Origin: Filomicrobium sp.
Lineage (GTDB): Bacteria; Pseudomonadota; Alphaproteobacteria; Rhizobiales; Hyphomicrobiaceae
Direction: 5' to 3'
Assembly: GCA_029287535.1 (NCBI GenBank)
Contig: JARFQY010000136.1
Location: 1-52,042 of the forward strand
Length of the DNA: 52,042 nucleotides
The translations under genes were made by a program, and so were the position numbers. Below the pieces are notes generated by a model. That model made no database searches. It was not told the origin of the DNA and saw only the letters and a program-made list of their open reading frames with translations. Below, piece after piece: positions 8,196-17,135 of this stretch (within the stretch, counting starts at the first letter, position 1; every line of letters starts with the position of its first letter).

Positions 8196-8843
8196 TTACA
8201 CGAGCACCACGGCATCCATCACGGCGACGTAGTGACAGCCCGATCCGCACACGACGAAACCATGCCAGATCGCATTGTGGTACTTCAGGCTCTGCCAGAG
8301 ATGAAAGATAACACCGGTGGTGTAGAGTACTCCGCCAATGCCAAGCATGGCTAGCGAGAGCGTGGAGAGGGACGTCACGAGAGGGTTAAGAACCAGTACC
8401 GCCGCCCACCCTTGCGCGAGGTAGAGCACGTACGACGTTTTCATCAATCGTTCGGGAAACAGGAGCTTGAGCGTCAGTCCGAACGCTGCAACCGACCACA
8501 CGAGCGTGAGCAGGCCGCCCCCGGCCAAGCCTCCAATCTTTATAGCGGCAAACGGAGTATAGGTTGCTGCGATCTTGACGTAGATCGCAGCGTGATCAAC
8601 GCGCCTCAAAATACCCTTGAGGCCGTGATGGCTGACCATGTTGTAGGCCGCAGAACAAACGAACACGGCGACGACGCCAGCGCTGTACACTGACAGGCTA
8701 ACGGCTGAACTCGTTGGCAGCGTTCCAATCGCCATCCAGAGCATCACCGCGACCGCGATAGCGCTCCCGGTAATACCCAAGACGTGGATACAGAAATCGG
8801 CGGACCGTTCAGCGCTGGTGTATTCAGGGAATGGCGGGTTCAT
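8196..8843 (-). CDS. Hemolysin III family (PAQR-type) membrane protein
   Basis: A 215-residue protein with seven hydrophobic segments, of the YqfA/hemolysin III branch of the PAQR superfamily. Recognisable motifs are LRRVDHAAIYVKIAATYTPF in the centre and a C-terminal segment with two His (IWHGFVVCGSGCH). The N-terminal motif, SxxYH in many PAQR proteins, reads SAAYN here, so one canonical zinc-ligand His is Asn at that place, with His-His four residues later. Biochemical role is unsettled for bacterial members. ATG 8843 is chosen over an upstream in-frame start at 8927 because it begins the typical short cytoplasmic N-terminus. Confidence 0.85.
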   Translation of the reverse strand: MNPPFPEYTSAERSADFCIHVLGITGSAIAVAVMLWMAIGTLPTSSAVSLSVYSAGVVAVFVCSAAYNMVSHHGLKGILRRVDHAAIYVKIAATYTPFAAIKIGGLAGGGLLTLVWSVAAFGLTLKLLFPERLMKTSYVLYLAQGWAAVLVLNPLVTSLSTLSLAMLGIGGVLYTTGVIFHLWQSLKYHNAIWHGFVVCGSGCHYVAVMDAVVLV

Positions 8844-8972
8844 GTGCTGTTTGCCCCCGTCACCAAGGCGCCTGCGGCAGGCAGGAGGTTTGTTTCGGCA
8901 TACAGACCCAAATAACAAACTCCTCAATGCGGTATCGGTTCCGGGCGGAACTGCCAGCGAAACAAATCTGCA

Positions 8973-9287
8973 CTAGTCGAGCCGTTCAACTTTAGCGTCC
9001 AAGTCCGGTATCAGCCGCACACGGTATCTTTCGGACTTGCACCGCAACAGCCAGACGTTTTCGTCAGGTTTCGATAATTCAGGGTCAGCCTTGGCCTCGA
9101 CAGGGTCTTCGCACGTGTACCCCTGTGTGCGGATTTGCGCGGCAACGATCTCACCGGGCTTTTCGATCTCATCCGCCGCGGTGGCGGCACTTGAGCTGAA
9201 ACCGACAAAAATTAAGGGAATAGAAGTTGTTAGTATCAAAGTTGCGGCAGCTGAGGCTGTCGATTTCTTTGGCTGTGGCATCGTCAT
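8973..9287 (-). CDS. Small exported protein of unknown function
   Basis: A 104-residue protein whose residues about 8-38 form a signal peptide with hydrophobic core AAATLILTTSIPLIFVGF and cleavage near SSSAATAA-DE. The mature part has two Cys (GYTCEDP and LLRCKSE), possibly a disulfide, and resembles small periplasmic proteins of the form YTCE...WLLRCKS...YRVRLIPD. The start is one of three Met; ATG 9287 has AAGGA 4-5 bases upstream. No family name assigned. Confidence 0.6.
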   Translation of the reverse strand: MTMPQPKKSTASAAATLILTTSIPLIFVGFSSSAATAADEIEKPGEIVAAQIRTQGYTCEDPVEAKADPELSKPDENVWLLRCKSERYRVRLIPDLDAKVERLD

Positions 9288-9681
9288 GTAGTCCTTCGGT
9301 TTCCTCATCCCAGCTCGCTCAGCCTAGTACCGACTGCCTCGACCCGGAAGTGGAATCCGTGTGGGGGTTACTGCACTCATTGTTTTGTGAAGAATAGTCC
9401 TGATAAATGTTCGCGCACTTGGGCCGCCTGGCGATCGAGAACTTGCCGCAAAGTCCGACCGGCACGAGCAGGGTCTTTGTTTTGTAGAGTGCAGCGCTTG
9501 CGAGTACGGTCGCGGAACCTAGGGTCATCTTCTGCTGCCCGGGCAAGCGGCCCGGACCTTGGGATTAACCAAGCTCAAGTTGAACCGCGAAGCTCCTGCA
9601 AACCTGGCTTCCCGATTCATTTCTAGGTGTTTCACGAATGATGTGGCGGGACAACTTACCGTCCGTTCATGCCCGTGATCT
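9288..9681. other. Intergenic stretch of about 390 bases
   Basis: It lies between two minus-strand genes. A TTG-initiated minus frame (9319-9546) lacks a Shine-Dalgarno and does not look like protein. Presumably it contains the promoter of the gene ending at 8973. I see no hairpin with a T-run. Confidence 0.4.
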
Positions 9682-10308
9682 TCAAGGCGTCACCACTTGC
9701 AGGCGCCATTCGCGCGCGGCTTGGGCGAGGATCTGCACTGCCGAGGCGATGAACAGCGTCGCCATGAGCCCCGCAACGATCAGATCCGGCCAGCCAGTTG
9801 ATGTCCCCCAGACCCCGATCGCTGCGATCATGACGGCGACGTTGCCGATCGCATCGTTGCGCGAGCACAACCAGACCGAGCGTACATTGGCGTCGCCGTC
9901 TTTGTAGCTGACGAGCAAGAGCACACTTGCCAAGTTTGCCAGCAGCGCCAGGAAACCGACAATACCCATGACGTGCGCTTGAGGCACGCCCAGGACAAAT
10001 ACCGAATAGACCGTGGAGCCCAGCACCCACAGCCCCATCATCAGCAGACTGACGCCCTTGGCGAGAGCCGCCGTCGCGCGCACGCGAAGTGAAGCTCCGA
10101 TCACTGCAAGCGAGATACCGTAAGTCAGGGTATCGCCTAGAAAGTCAAGCGCGTCCGCCTGCAGCGCGCGAGAGCCCGCCAGGTGACCTGTGATCATCTC
10201 AATGACGAACATCGTGGCGTTAATGGCGATGACGATCCATAGCCGCCGCTTGTAGTCCGGTGACATGCCGTCGAAGCTAGGTTGGCCGCGCTCGCAACAA
10301 GATCCCAT
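9682..10308 (-). CDS. Cation diffusion facilitator (CDF) family metal exporter
   Basis: A 208-residue inner-membrane protein with about six hydrophobic segments. It matches the short CDF/CzcD-like type: ADALDFLGDTLTYGISLAVIG in the second helix and CSRNDAIGNVAVMIA in the fifth carry the metal-site Asp/Asn residues. There is almost no C-terminal cytoplasmic domain. Expected role: export of a divalent metal such as zinc, cobalt or cadmium in exchange for protons. It is divergent from the MerR-family gene and read from a MerR-type promoter (10338-10368), so metal-induced expression is likely. ATG 10308 has GGAGCG close upstream. Confidence 0.9.
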   Translation of the reverse strand: MGSCCERGQPSFDGMSPDYKRRLWIVIAINATMFVIEMITGHLAGSRALQADALDFLGDTLTYGISLAVIGASLRVRATAALAKGVSLLMMGLWVLGSTVYSVFVLGVPQAHVMGIVGFLALLANLASVLLLVSYKDGDANVRSVWLCSRNDAIGNVAVMIAAIGVWGTSTGWPDLIVAGLMATLFIASAVQILAQAAREWRLQVVTP

Positions 10309-10337
10309 GGTCGCTCCGCTTGAAAAACAACTCGGTT

Positions 10338-10368
10338 AGCCTAATCTCTCTAGTGACTAGAGGGTCAA
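10338..10368 (-). promoter_or_regulatory. MerR-type promoter and operator for the CDF gene
   Basis: On the minus strand -35 TTGACC (10368-10363) and -10 TAGGCT (10343-10338) are separated by 19 bp instead of 17. The spacer contains the perfect inverted repeat CTCTAGTCACTAGAG (10362-10348). This is the arrangement that MerR-family metal regulators bind and untwist. The start codon at 10308 lies about 30 bases downstream of the -10. Confidence 0.85.
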
Positions 10369-10379
10369 GAGCGCGCCGG

Positions 10380-10793
10380 ATGTTTTCGATTGGTGACATT
10401 TCAAAACGGACGGGGGTCAAGGTCCCCACCATTCGCTATTACGAACAGTTGGGCCTAATCACAACGCCCCTGCGCTCAAGCGGGAACCAACGCCGCTACT
10501 CCACCGAAGACGCCAAACGGCTGGGTTTCATCAAACATGCCCGTGACCTCGGACTACCATTGGAGGCTGTCCGCGAACTGCTGCGGCTGAGCGAACATCC
10601 CGGTCAGCCCTGCGCCGACGCCGATCGGATCGCAGCCGCGCATCTCGAGGTCATTCGCGGCAAAATAGTCAGTCTTCAGCGCCTGGAGAAAGAGCTCGAG
10701 CGCATCACCTGCGGCTGCAAAGCGGTGCACGTCCGCGACTGTTATGTGCTCCAGTCGCTATCTGACCGGTCCGCGGGCAGAGAGGATCACTGA
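10380..10793 (+). CDS. MerR-family metal-responsive transcription regulator
   Basis: A 137-residue regulator. Residues 2-70 form the MerR winged helix-turn-helix (MFSIGDISKRTGVKVPTIRY, YYEQLGLI, QRRYSTEDAKRLGFI), followed by a dimerisation helix. Cys at GQPCADAD in the middle and a C-terminal CGC ... VRDCYVL segment resemble the metal-binding loop of ZntR/CadR/PbrR-type proteins, so a soft or divalent metal is the likely inducer. ATG 10380 gives the usual start two residues before the HTH; an upstream in-frame ATG at 10320 would overlap the operator. It should control the divergent CDF gene and itself. Confidence 0.9.
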   Translation: MFSIGDISKRTGVKVPTIRYYEQLGLITTPLRSSGNQRRYSTEDAKRLGFIKHARDLGLPLEAVRELLRLSEHPGQPCADADRIAAAHLEVIRGKIVSLQRLEKELERITCGCKAVHVRDCYVLQSLSDRSAGREDH

Positions 10794-10923
10794 CAATAAT
10801 CGAATTTCCTATTAGGCCAGCCGAAAGCAGTCCCAAGTGAGCAAGCTTGGTGGTATTGCGGCAGGGCGAAACTGCCACTGAACATATTAAGCGATGTCGT
10901 CGCGATATAAGGGAGTAACGACC

Positions 10924-11358
10924 ATGCATGTAACAATGGAAGACGCCGAAAACGTTATCAACGCCGCCAAGAAAGCGGCTGCGGAAATTGATACCAACAT
11001 GTGTATCGCCGTGGTCGACTCCGGCGGCAATCTGAAGGCCTTTCTGCGTATGGACTACGCCTGGACCGGCTCGATCGACATTGCCATCAAGAAGGCTCAG
11101 ACCGCCGTGTACTTCGGCATGCCCACCGAAGAAATTGGAAAGCTCTCCCAGCCGGGCGGCCCGCTCTATGGCATCGAGCATTCGAATGGTGCTCTCGTGA
11201 CCTTCCCCGGCGGCCTCCCTATCGTCGACGACGAGGGCGTTCTCATCGGCGGCGTTGGTGTCAGTGGCAGCTCGGTGGAAAACGACCGCAAGGTCGCCGA
11301 CGCGGGTGTCAAGGTGGCCGGGGTATGCGATCTGCCAGCCCACCCTTGGAGGACTTAA
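10924..11358 (+). CDS. GlcG/HbpS family (DUF336) heme-binding-like protein
   Basis: A 144-residue protein of the GlcG/HbpS/PduO-C fold. Typical segments are [50 protein letters not shown] and a final DRKVADAG. Characterised members bind haem, cob(I)alamin or small organics; several act as extracellular or cytosolic haem sensors. No signal peptide is seen, so it is probably cytoplasmic. ATG 10924 is preferred to an upstream in-frame ATG at 10894 because GGGAG lies 8 bases before it. Confidence 0.85.
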   Translation: MHVTMEDAENVINAAKKAAAEIDTNMCIAVVDSGGNLKAFLRMDYAWTGSIDIAIKKAQTAVYFGMPTEEIGKLSQPGGPLYGIEHSNGALVTFPGGLPIVDDEGVLIGGVGVSGSSVENDRKVADAGVKVAGVCDLPAHPWRT

Positions 11359-11559
11359 GGCTGCATCGCTGGCCTGCCTGATCTCGATATGTGAGAGACA
11401 AAGAACTTGGATACGCTCGTCGGGTAAAAGCCGGGCGACCAACGACGCAACGTGCCCAAAATTTGGCGGGACTTCCTTATCAGGTCCACTTAGGCCGCAT
11501 CTGCATCATCCTGTAGGCTGCCATTCTCAAGCTACGGATCGTCAGCAAGGCGGCCTTTC

Positions 11560-11928
11560 ATGGCGGCTCCGAAACTCGCTATGTTCACCGGCGCGACTGT
11601 GGTGCTGATCGCTGGACTCGGTCCTGCGTATGGTGCGTATGGTGCGGTGGCCGACGGCAACAGCCTTGTCCGCACGCAACCGGGCACTGGAGCTGCCACA
11701 ACCTCCGATGTTCGCCTTGCACAGAGGATCAAAATCCGTTCGAAACTCCGGCTACCCAAAAAACGTCGGCGGGTTCCCAACCGCAATCGGATCCCCAACC
11801 GCAAGAATGAAAAGTCGGGCGGTACCGCTGGACGCATCGATGATTGCGACACCAAGCGCGGCGGCAAGCTGGAATGCTCCTCGCAGGCTTCCCGCCTGTG
11901 GGACATGTTCACGGGCTGGTGGAAATAG
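11560..11928 (+). CDS. Putative secreted basic protein
   Basis: A 122-residue frame with an N-terminal signal-like segment (MFTGATVVLIAGLGPAYGAY after a short lead), then a very basic central region (KIRSKLRLPKKRRRVPNRNR) and two Cys (DDCDT and LECSS) near the end, finishing with WDMFTGWWK. A weak Shine-Dalgarno (AAGG) lies 10 bases upstream of ATG 11560. The family is not recognised. Competing frames overlap on both strands, so this is only a moderate call. Confidence 0.45.
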   Translation: MAAPKLAMFTGATVVLIAGLGPAYGAYGAVADGNSLVRTQPGTGAATTSDVRLAQRIKIRSKLRLPKKRRRVPNRNRIPNRKNEKSGGTAGRIDDCDTKRGGKLECSSQASRLWDMFTGWWK

Positions 11929-12239
11929 GTTCGGCGGCGCCGGAGACCCCGAGAGGAACTTGCAGCGGATCCGTGGCTCGGCAAAGGTGGGGCGCCAGCT
12001 TGCCGCGGCCTGTCATGACGAATGTCAATGAACCTTAGGCTCATGCAACCTATAATGACGACATGTTTGCTGCATGAAGAAGTATCGCCTTCCCCCCTGG
12101 CGAGCTGCGGTAGTGTAACCCCCTGCTACGCAAGGCGGCAAACAGAGGTCGGAGGCCCCCCGTCCCTCTGAGCAAGCCTCCGGCCTCACCCCCTTCCGCC
12201 ATTTGGAATTTGGGATCCTTCTCTGGTTCCCGCCGTCCT

Positions 12240-13787
12240 CTACAAGGCCAGCCGCGCCGCCTGCGCGCCCGCGCCCATCGCACCTGTGAAGCCACCCGAG
12301 CCACCGAACGACGAGGCAAGAAAAAGCCCCGGGATGGATGTGCGCGGTGAGCGGGGAATACCCGCCAGAATGGACTTGGTTGGCGGTTCCGGCGCGAAGC
12401 CGTAGATCGCGCCACCCGGTGTCGCTAGGTAGTCCCGCGTCGAGCGTGCCGTGACGAAAATGCGCTCTTCGGCGGCGTTGGCGAAGCCTGGATAGCGCCG
12501 ATCGAGTTCCGCCAGGATAGCATCGAGCCAGGCCATACGCCGGGCTCGTTCATCGTCTTTTGAAAGCCTCTGCCAATTGTCGATGTGGTCGACACCTGCC
12601 ACCGTGACGAGGGTACGGCCTTCCTCGTCGAGGCCACTATCAACCGCACCATAGTTGACCACCGTCAGCGGCGGTAGCCGGCTTCCCGGCGCCTCGGCGA
12701 GAAGCCCGGCAGCCGATGCATAGTCGTTGAGTGACCTCATCCAGTCAGGCAGCAGGATCGTCGAATAACCGCCCAGTCCGAAGTTCGCCGGCGGTTCCTT
12801 CATGCCGAAGTGTGCGCAGAAAAGCGAAATCGATGGCGTTAACCTGCGGTACGGCGCCAGGAAGCTCTCGCGCTGGGTCTCGGGGAGTAGTTCCGCCAGC
12901 ATCGACGGCGCGCAACCGGCCAGGACCGACTGTGTTGCAAGCCGGTCGGCGGCCTCTCCATTGGGACCGCTATGCCGGACACCGGCCGGCCGGCCATCGT
13001 TGTCGATATCGATGTCCGTGGCCTTGCGGCCAAGAAACACGTCGCCGCCGGACTGCTTGACGATTTTCGCAAGCGCCCGGCTGAGCCGTGTGGAGCCACC
13101 GCGAATGTAGACCCCACCGGAACCAAAATAGCCGCCCTGTGCGACCGCGAAAAAGATCCACCAGGTCTTTCGCGGATCATCGGCGAAGTACGCCAGGTTT
13201 GCCCCGAGAGCACACTTTGCGCCTTCACAGTCACCAAGGTCCCGCTCGAGCGCTTCATCAAGCGAGCGTCGCCAGTCCCGGACCATGGGCCACGAGCCTT
13301 TGCTGGCAAACAGTAGTTTCGACAACGACCGCGTCTCACCAGCTGTGTTGAACGAGCCCACCATGGTGTAGATCTCGTCCATGCGCTGCAGCAGGCGGCG
13401 TATGCCGGCCGCGCGCTCTGGAAATCTTGCGCTGAGGTCATCGCCGATCGTTTCGAAACCATGCCCAAGCTGCAGCGGTGCGCCGACCGGCCCGCCGATC
13501 ACGGTATGCAGGTTGGAGATTGGCACCCATTCGATCTTGTCGAGCAGTCCAAGATGGCTCAAGACCGCGTGCTTGAGATCTCGAGGATCGTGGGGATCGG
13601 CGGTCTCGTGCAGCGAGGCTTCGATGGTCAGCTTGCCGGTCCTGTAACACGAGGCAGCTCCGCCAAGACTCCTGTTCCGTTCGACAACGGCAACCCGCTT
13701 TCCGGCTCGGCTCAAAATTGCCGCGGCTGTCAAGCTGCCAAGTCCCGACCCAATCACCACCGCGTCATAAGTACCGTTCTTTGCCAT
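12240..13787 (-). CDS. CrtI-like FAD-dependent oxidoreductase (phytoene desaturase/isomerase superfamily)
   Basis: A 515-residue flavoprotein. The FAD-binding motif VVIGSGLGSLTAAAILSRAG with acidic VVERN follows directly after the N-terminus, and the C-terminal signature GLFLASSFGGSGGFTGAMGAGAQA completes the dinucleotide fold. It resembles the CrtI/CrtISO/retinol saturase group; no carotenoid gene cluster surrounds it, so the substrate may be an unrelated lipid or polyene. ATG 13787 is selected because it sits nine codons before the glycine motif; an upstream in-frame start at 13868 would add an unconserved leader. Confidence 0.85.
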   Translation of the reverse strand: MAKNGTYDAVVIGSGLGSLTAAAILSRAGKRVAVVERNRSLGGAASCYRTGKLTIEASLHETADPHDPRDLKHAVLSHLGLLDKIEWVPISNLHTVIGGPVGAPLQLGHGFETIGDDLSARFPERAAGIRRLLQRMDEIYTMVGSFNTAGETRSLSKLLFASKGSWPMVRDWRRSLDEALERDLGDCEGAKCALGANLAYFADDPRKTWWIFFAVAQGGYFGSGGVYIRGGSTRLSRALAKIVKQSGGDVFLGRKATDIDIDNDGRPAGVRHSGPNGEAADRLATQSVLAGCAPSMLAELLPETQRESFLAPYRRLTPSISLFCAHFGMKEPPANFGLGGYSTILLPDWMRSLNDYASAAGLLAEAPGSRLPPLTVVNYGAVDSGLDEEGRTLVTVAGVDHIDNWQRLSKDDERARRMAWLDAILAELDRRYPGFANAAEERIFVTARSTRDYLATPGGAIYGFAPEPPTKSILAGIPRSPRTSIPGLFLASSFGGSGGFTGAMGAGAQAARLAL

Positions 13788-13939
13788 TGCGCTTTCGTCC
13801 GGTTGTTGGATGACATCAAACAAAGTCGCCAACAAAGCCGCTGGGGTCAATGCGCACACATGTAGCACTTCCGGCGGGGAGTGGCCTCAAGCGGCACTTG
13901 GAAAAACGCCCTCGGGCACTGCGGACGCTGTCGTTCAGA

Positions 13940-14401
13940 TCAGTTGATCCGGCTGCGGTTGATTTTAGCCTGCCGGTCGTAAAGGACCGTACTGACCGCT
14001 ATCGAGAGGTTGAGGCAATGGCGCGTAGGGATCGCAACAAACCGGTGACAATGCCTCAAAGTGACGTTCGTCAGCGAGCCATCCTCGGGCCCGAACACAT
14101 AAAGAGCATCCTCCGGGTGTTCGAACGCCGGCAGGGACTCGCTGTTCTTTCGCACTTCAACGGCGACCGGTGTCAGCATCGGAAAATCATCGAAGGGCCG
14201 ATCGGTGCGCTGCCAGTCGACCGATCGGTACCCCCGCATCCGCTCTTCCCTTGGCAAGCGCGACAGCTCACTGAGGCGCCGGTCGATACGCTCCCCCGTA
14301 TAGCGGATATCGCGCACGCCGAAGGCCGCGCAGGTCCGCACGATCGCGCCCAGGTTATGAGGATACTTCGGATCAATGAGTAGGATCGCGGTGCGTGGCA
14401 T
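13940..14401 (-). CDS. SpoU/TrmH-family RNA methyltransferase
   Basis: A 153-residue protein with the three SPOUT motifs: NLGAIVRTCAAFGVRDI (motif 1), ALYVFGPEDGSL (motif 2) and HRFVAIPTRHCLNLSIAVST (motif 3, forming the trefoil knot that binds S-adenosylmethionine). It is close to the minimal TrmL/TrmH catalytic core, so 2'-O-ribose methylation of tRNA or rRNA is expected; the target position is unknown. The start is ATG 14401; a GTG seven codons upstream (14422) is possible. Neither has a strong Shine-Dalgarno. Confidence 0.85.
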   Translation of the reverse strand: MPRTAILLIDPKYPHNLGAIVRTCAAFGVRDIRYTGERIDRRLSELSRLPREERMRGYRSVDWQRTDRPFDDFPMLTPVAVEVRKNSESLPAFEHPEDALYVFGPEDGSLTNVTLRHCHRFVAIPTRHCLNLSIAVSTVLYDRQAKINRSRIN

Positions 14402-14652
14402 TGGAATCCAGTCGTTTGTCACGTGTTGCGTGCGAGCCGGCTCCGCCAGCCTCGGCGGTTATGCGCGCGTCATCGGTCTTCACTCGGGCCTTCGAAAGCA
14501 ACTCGAGAACGTCTCAAGTGGCAATGCTGCCTATGGTTGACAAGCATTTGTTTTTGACCCTCTTTCCTGCGCTTGGAACCACCAAGGGCAGACGCGGGTG
14601 CTGCCCCGACAACACCTTGCATTTCAAATGACCCAAGATACTTGAGGCACCA

Positions 14653-15864
14653 TTGTCAGAAACAATTGAAGTTCATGCTTTTATCACGCTCACGCTTGCC
14701 TTTGTTGTCTTCTTCATTGGCGTTTTCCTGACCCGGCACGTTGCATTTCTGCGCGACTACAACATACCCGAGCCGGTCGCTGGCGGTCTCTTTGCAGCCG
14801 TCTTTACCTGGGCCTTCTTTGCGCTATTCGGTCAAAAGATCATCTTTGATATCGATGCCCGTGATGAGCTGCTGGTCATTTTCTTCGCCACCATTGGGCT
14901 GAACGCGCGTATTTCCGATTTGCTTGTCGGCGGCCGCCTGCTCGGGATCCTGCTCGTTCTGACCATCGTATTCATCGTCGTTCAGAACACCGTCGGACTG
15001 ATCGGCACGCAGTTGTTTGGTCTGCCCGCCGGAACAGGTGTTCTCGTAGGGTCCGCGTCGCTGATAGGTGGACACGGTACGGCCATCGCCTGGGGCCCGA
15101 CCATCAAGGAGGCGACCGGCTTCGCCGCTGCCGAGGAAATCGGTATCGCGACAGCGACGCTGGGGCTTGTCTGCGCCGCTCTTCTTGGTGGCCCGATCGC
15201 CAAGTACCTCATTGACCGCGACAAGCTGCAACCGGCCGAAAGTGATGGTCCCATCGTTGGTCTGCCCCACGAAGCCGGGCCAACCACGGACGATGATATT
15301 GACCATATCAATCTGATGCGAGCGATGCTGGCGGCCAACGTCGCTGTGATCATTGGCTATGTCGCCAACCAGGGGATCGCCGCAATGGGCCTGAAGCTGC
15401 CACTCTTCGTGCCCTGTCTGCTCGCTGGCATTCTGATGTCGAATACCATTCCCTTCATCTTTCCAAAGCTTCCGTGGCCGTCGCGGACAAAAGCGCTCGC
15501 CGTGCTCTCCGACTTCTGCCTGTCGGTCTTCTTGGCGATGTCCCTTATGAGCATGCAGCTTTGGACATTGGCCGGGCTTGGCGGGCCGATTGTCGGCATC
15601 CTGATCCTCCAGGTTCTGGCGGCGACGGCGTTCATCCTTCTGATCGTCTACCGCTTCATGGGCTCGGACTACACCGCCGCCGTGTTGAGTGCGGGCTTCG
15701 CCGGCTTTTCGCTTGGCGCAACTCCGACCGCGATCGCCAACATGTCTGCGGTCACCAAGAGTTATGGACCAGCACCATTGGCACTGATCATCCTGCCACT
15801 CGTCTCGGCGTTCTTCGTCGATCTCGCGAACGCAGTGATCATCAGGTTCTTCGCGAGTCTGTAG
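14653..15864 (+). CDS. gltS: Sodium/glutamate symporter (GltS family)
   Basis: A 403-residue inner-membrane protein with around ten helices and the GltS hallmark duplicated re-entrant motifs GSASLIGGHGTAIAWGPT (about residues 135-152) and AGFAGFSLGATPTAIANMSAV (about 350-370). It imports glutamate with sodium. The start is a TTG at 14653, chosen because GAGG lies 6 bases upstream and the next residues (MSETIEVHAF...) lead directly into the first helix. Between the two halves there is a hydrophilic loop rich in Asp and Thr. Confidence 0.92.
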   Translation: MSETIEVHAFITLTLAFVVFFIGVFLTRHVAFLRDYNIPEPVAGGLFAAVFTWAFFALFGQKIIFDIDARDELLVIFFATIGLNARISDLLVGGRLLGILLVLTIVFIVVQNTVGLIGTQLFGLPAGTGVLVGSASLIGGHGTAIAWGPTIKEATGFAAAEEIGIATATLGLVCAALLGGPIAKYLIDRDKLQPAESDGPIVGLPHEAGPTTDDDIDHINLMRAMLAANVAVIIGYVANQGIAAMGLKLPLFVPCLLAGILMSNTIPFIFPKLPWPSRTKALAVLSDFCLSVFLAMSLMSMQLWTLAGLGGPIVGILILQVLAATAFILLIVYRFMGSDYTAAVLSAGFAGFSLGATPTAIANMSAVTKSYGPAPLALIILPLVSAFFVDLANAVIIRFFASL

Positions 15865-15870
15865 TCGCGG

Positions 15871-16203
15871 CTATTTTCTCGAAGGACGACGGAAGCGAAT
15901 ACCGGAGTAGTTCTGTGAATTGTCGCCCGGTTCAATCAAACCGGATGTGCGATCGTCAAAGTCAAAATACCCGGTATCGAACTGCCACCTCTTGCGTTGG
16001 CCGATCGGTTGGGAGTTGAAATCTTTCGATGTCTCGAGGTCGGATGGACGAGGCTCGAGGTTTAGAACGGCTCCGCCTCCATCGGCTCTATTCGCGCTGT
16101 TCTCAGCGACTTTGATAATGCCACTCGCAACGGGAGCTGGGGCAGGCCCTGTCGCGCCAACAGCCGACAAAGCAACAAGTGTCGAAAGTACCATGAAAGA
16201 CAT
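15871..16203 (-). CDS. Secreted hypothetical protein
   Basis: A 110-residue protein whose first 25 residues form a signal peptide (MSFMVLSTLVALSAVGATGP). The mature part is hydrophilic, with Asp/Arg/Ser-rich sequence and an aromatic patch (WQFDTGYFDFDD). ATG 16203 has GGAGATCACC upstream. It ends 6 bases after the stop of the convergent gltS. No family recognised. Confidence 0.6.
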   Translation of the reverse strand: MSFMVLSTLVALSAVGATGPAPAPVASGIIKVAENSANRADGGGAVLNLEPRPSDLETSKDFNSQPIGQRKRWQFDTGYFDFDDRTSGLIEPGDNSQNYSGIRFRRPSRK

Positions 16204-16319
16204 TGGTGATCTCCAAGAGCCAGCCGGCCACATATGCAACTCGCGGTGGCGCCACCTCACGCCGAGGCGGGTTCAGGCTCAGATCGCGAACCATGTGGCA
16301 GGCAAAAAAATGAAAACGG

Positions 16320-16817
16320 CTACCGTGCAACGGGTCTCAAAGTGAGCCCGGCGACACCGAGCGCCAGGTTGACTCCCGTCTGCCCTTTGACGCTAAGCGG
16401 CTGCAGCACAACCGACTTGTTGTTTCCCCCGATCAGCACGTTAGCCCCGGCGCCAATGCCGGCGGCGACGTCAGCCGATGCCCCCGCGAAGGTTCCGCCA
16501 AGCGATTCGGCGGGCAGCTTTGTCGTGGACCCCAGCACCGCCCACACCATGACGCTCTTTCCGCGGACCCCGATGTCGAGCCCGATGCGAGTAATCTTCC
16601 CTGTCAGATATCTTGGGGGCCGGTTATCGGCGGGCGTGTACTTGCACGACAGCTGCTCCTGTGATCCGAGGATCAGCCCCACACCGCCCTTGCCCTGGCA
16701 CGTCAATGTGCCGGCCTTGAGTTTTGCTGTCTCCGCGATCGCCGCATGGCTGACAACCAGGCCCAACATCACGGCAAGTCCGGAGCCAATAAATCTGCAG
16801 CGCCTTTTGGAATACAT
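16320..16817 (-). CDS. DUF992 domain-containing exported protein
   Basis: A 165-residue protein with a signal peptide (CRFIGSGLAVMLGLVVSHAA, cleaved near AIAE). The rest matches DUF992: KAGTLTCQGKGGVGLILGSQ, the LSCKYTP Cys, LTGKITRIGLDIGV and a glycine-rich end with GGNNKSVVLQPLSVKGQTG. The family is largely confined to Hyphomicrobiales and has no known function; a periplasmic or outer-membrane location is expected. ATG 16817 is the first ATG; a TTG two codons upstream is possible. Confidence 0.88.
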   Translation of the reverse strand: MYSKRRCRFIGSGLAVMLGLVVSHAAIAETAKLKAGTLTCQGKGGVGLILGSQEQLSCKYTPADNRPPRYLTGKITRIGLDIGVRGKSVMVWAVLGSTTKLPAESLGGTFAGASADVAAGIGAGANVLIGGNNKSVVLQPLSVKGQTGVNLALGVAGLTLRPVAR

Positions 16818-16985
16818 GGACAAATCCCCTCGTGTTACGATGCCGCCATCTCGAGTGATGGTCGTTTCAACCCGGCATCTTCAAGTGGTCTAAGTAAGCA
16901 AGTCGCAATTGCGGTACGACCCTTTTGGAATGAATGCGCAATGAAATAGCGTTAGCGTTGTTTGCAGGAAGTGACTTGGAGAAGG

Positions 16986-17102
16986 CTAGCGTGCTCCCAG
17001 AAGCTGCTCGAGAAGCATGACATTTATGCCGTTCAGCACAGCCAGCCAGACGGCACTCGCCGCCGCCGCTCCAATGCAGAACCACAAGATTTTTGTACCC
17101 AT
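16986..17102 (-). CDS. 38-residue single-pass membrane protein
   Basis: A short gene starts at ATG 17102 with a strong GGGAGGCG Shine-Dalgarno and ends with TAG at 16986. The peptide begins MGTKILWFCIGAAAASAVWL and ends VMLLEQLLGAR: a basic N-terminus, one hydrophobic helix and a short amphipathic tail. It lies 34 bases after the stop of the patatin-like lipoprotein gene on the same strand and may be cotranscribed with it. Function unknown. Confidence 0.55.
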   Translation of the reverse strand: MGTKILWFCIGAAAASAVWLAVLNGINVMLLEQLLGAR

Positions 17103-17135
17103 GCCGTTTCGCCTCCCGGAACTATTATGGGTGGA

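Noticed and set aside
9319-9546. A 75-codon minus-strand frame
   Set aside because: TTG start, no Shine-Dalgarno and no recognisable feature.
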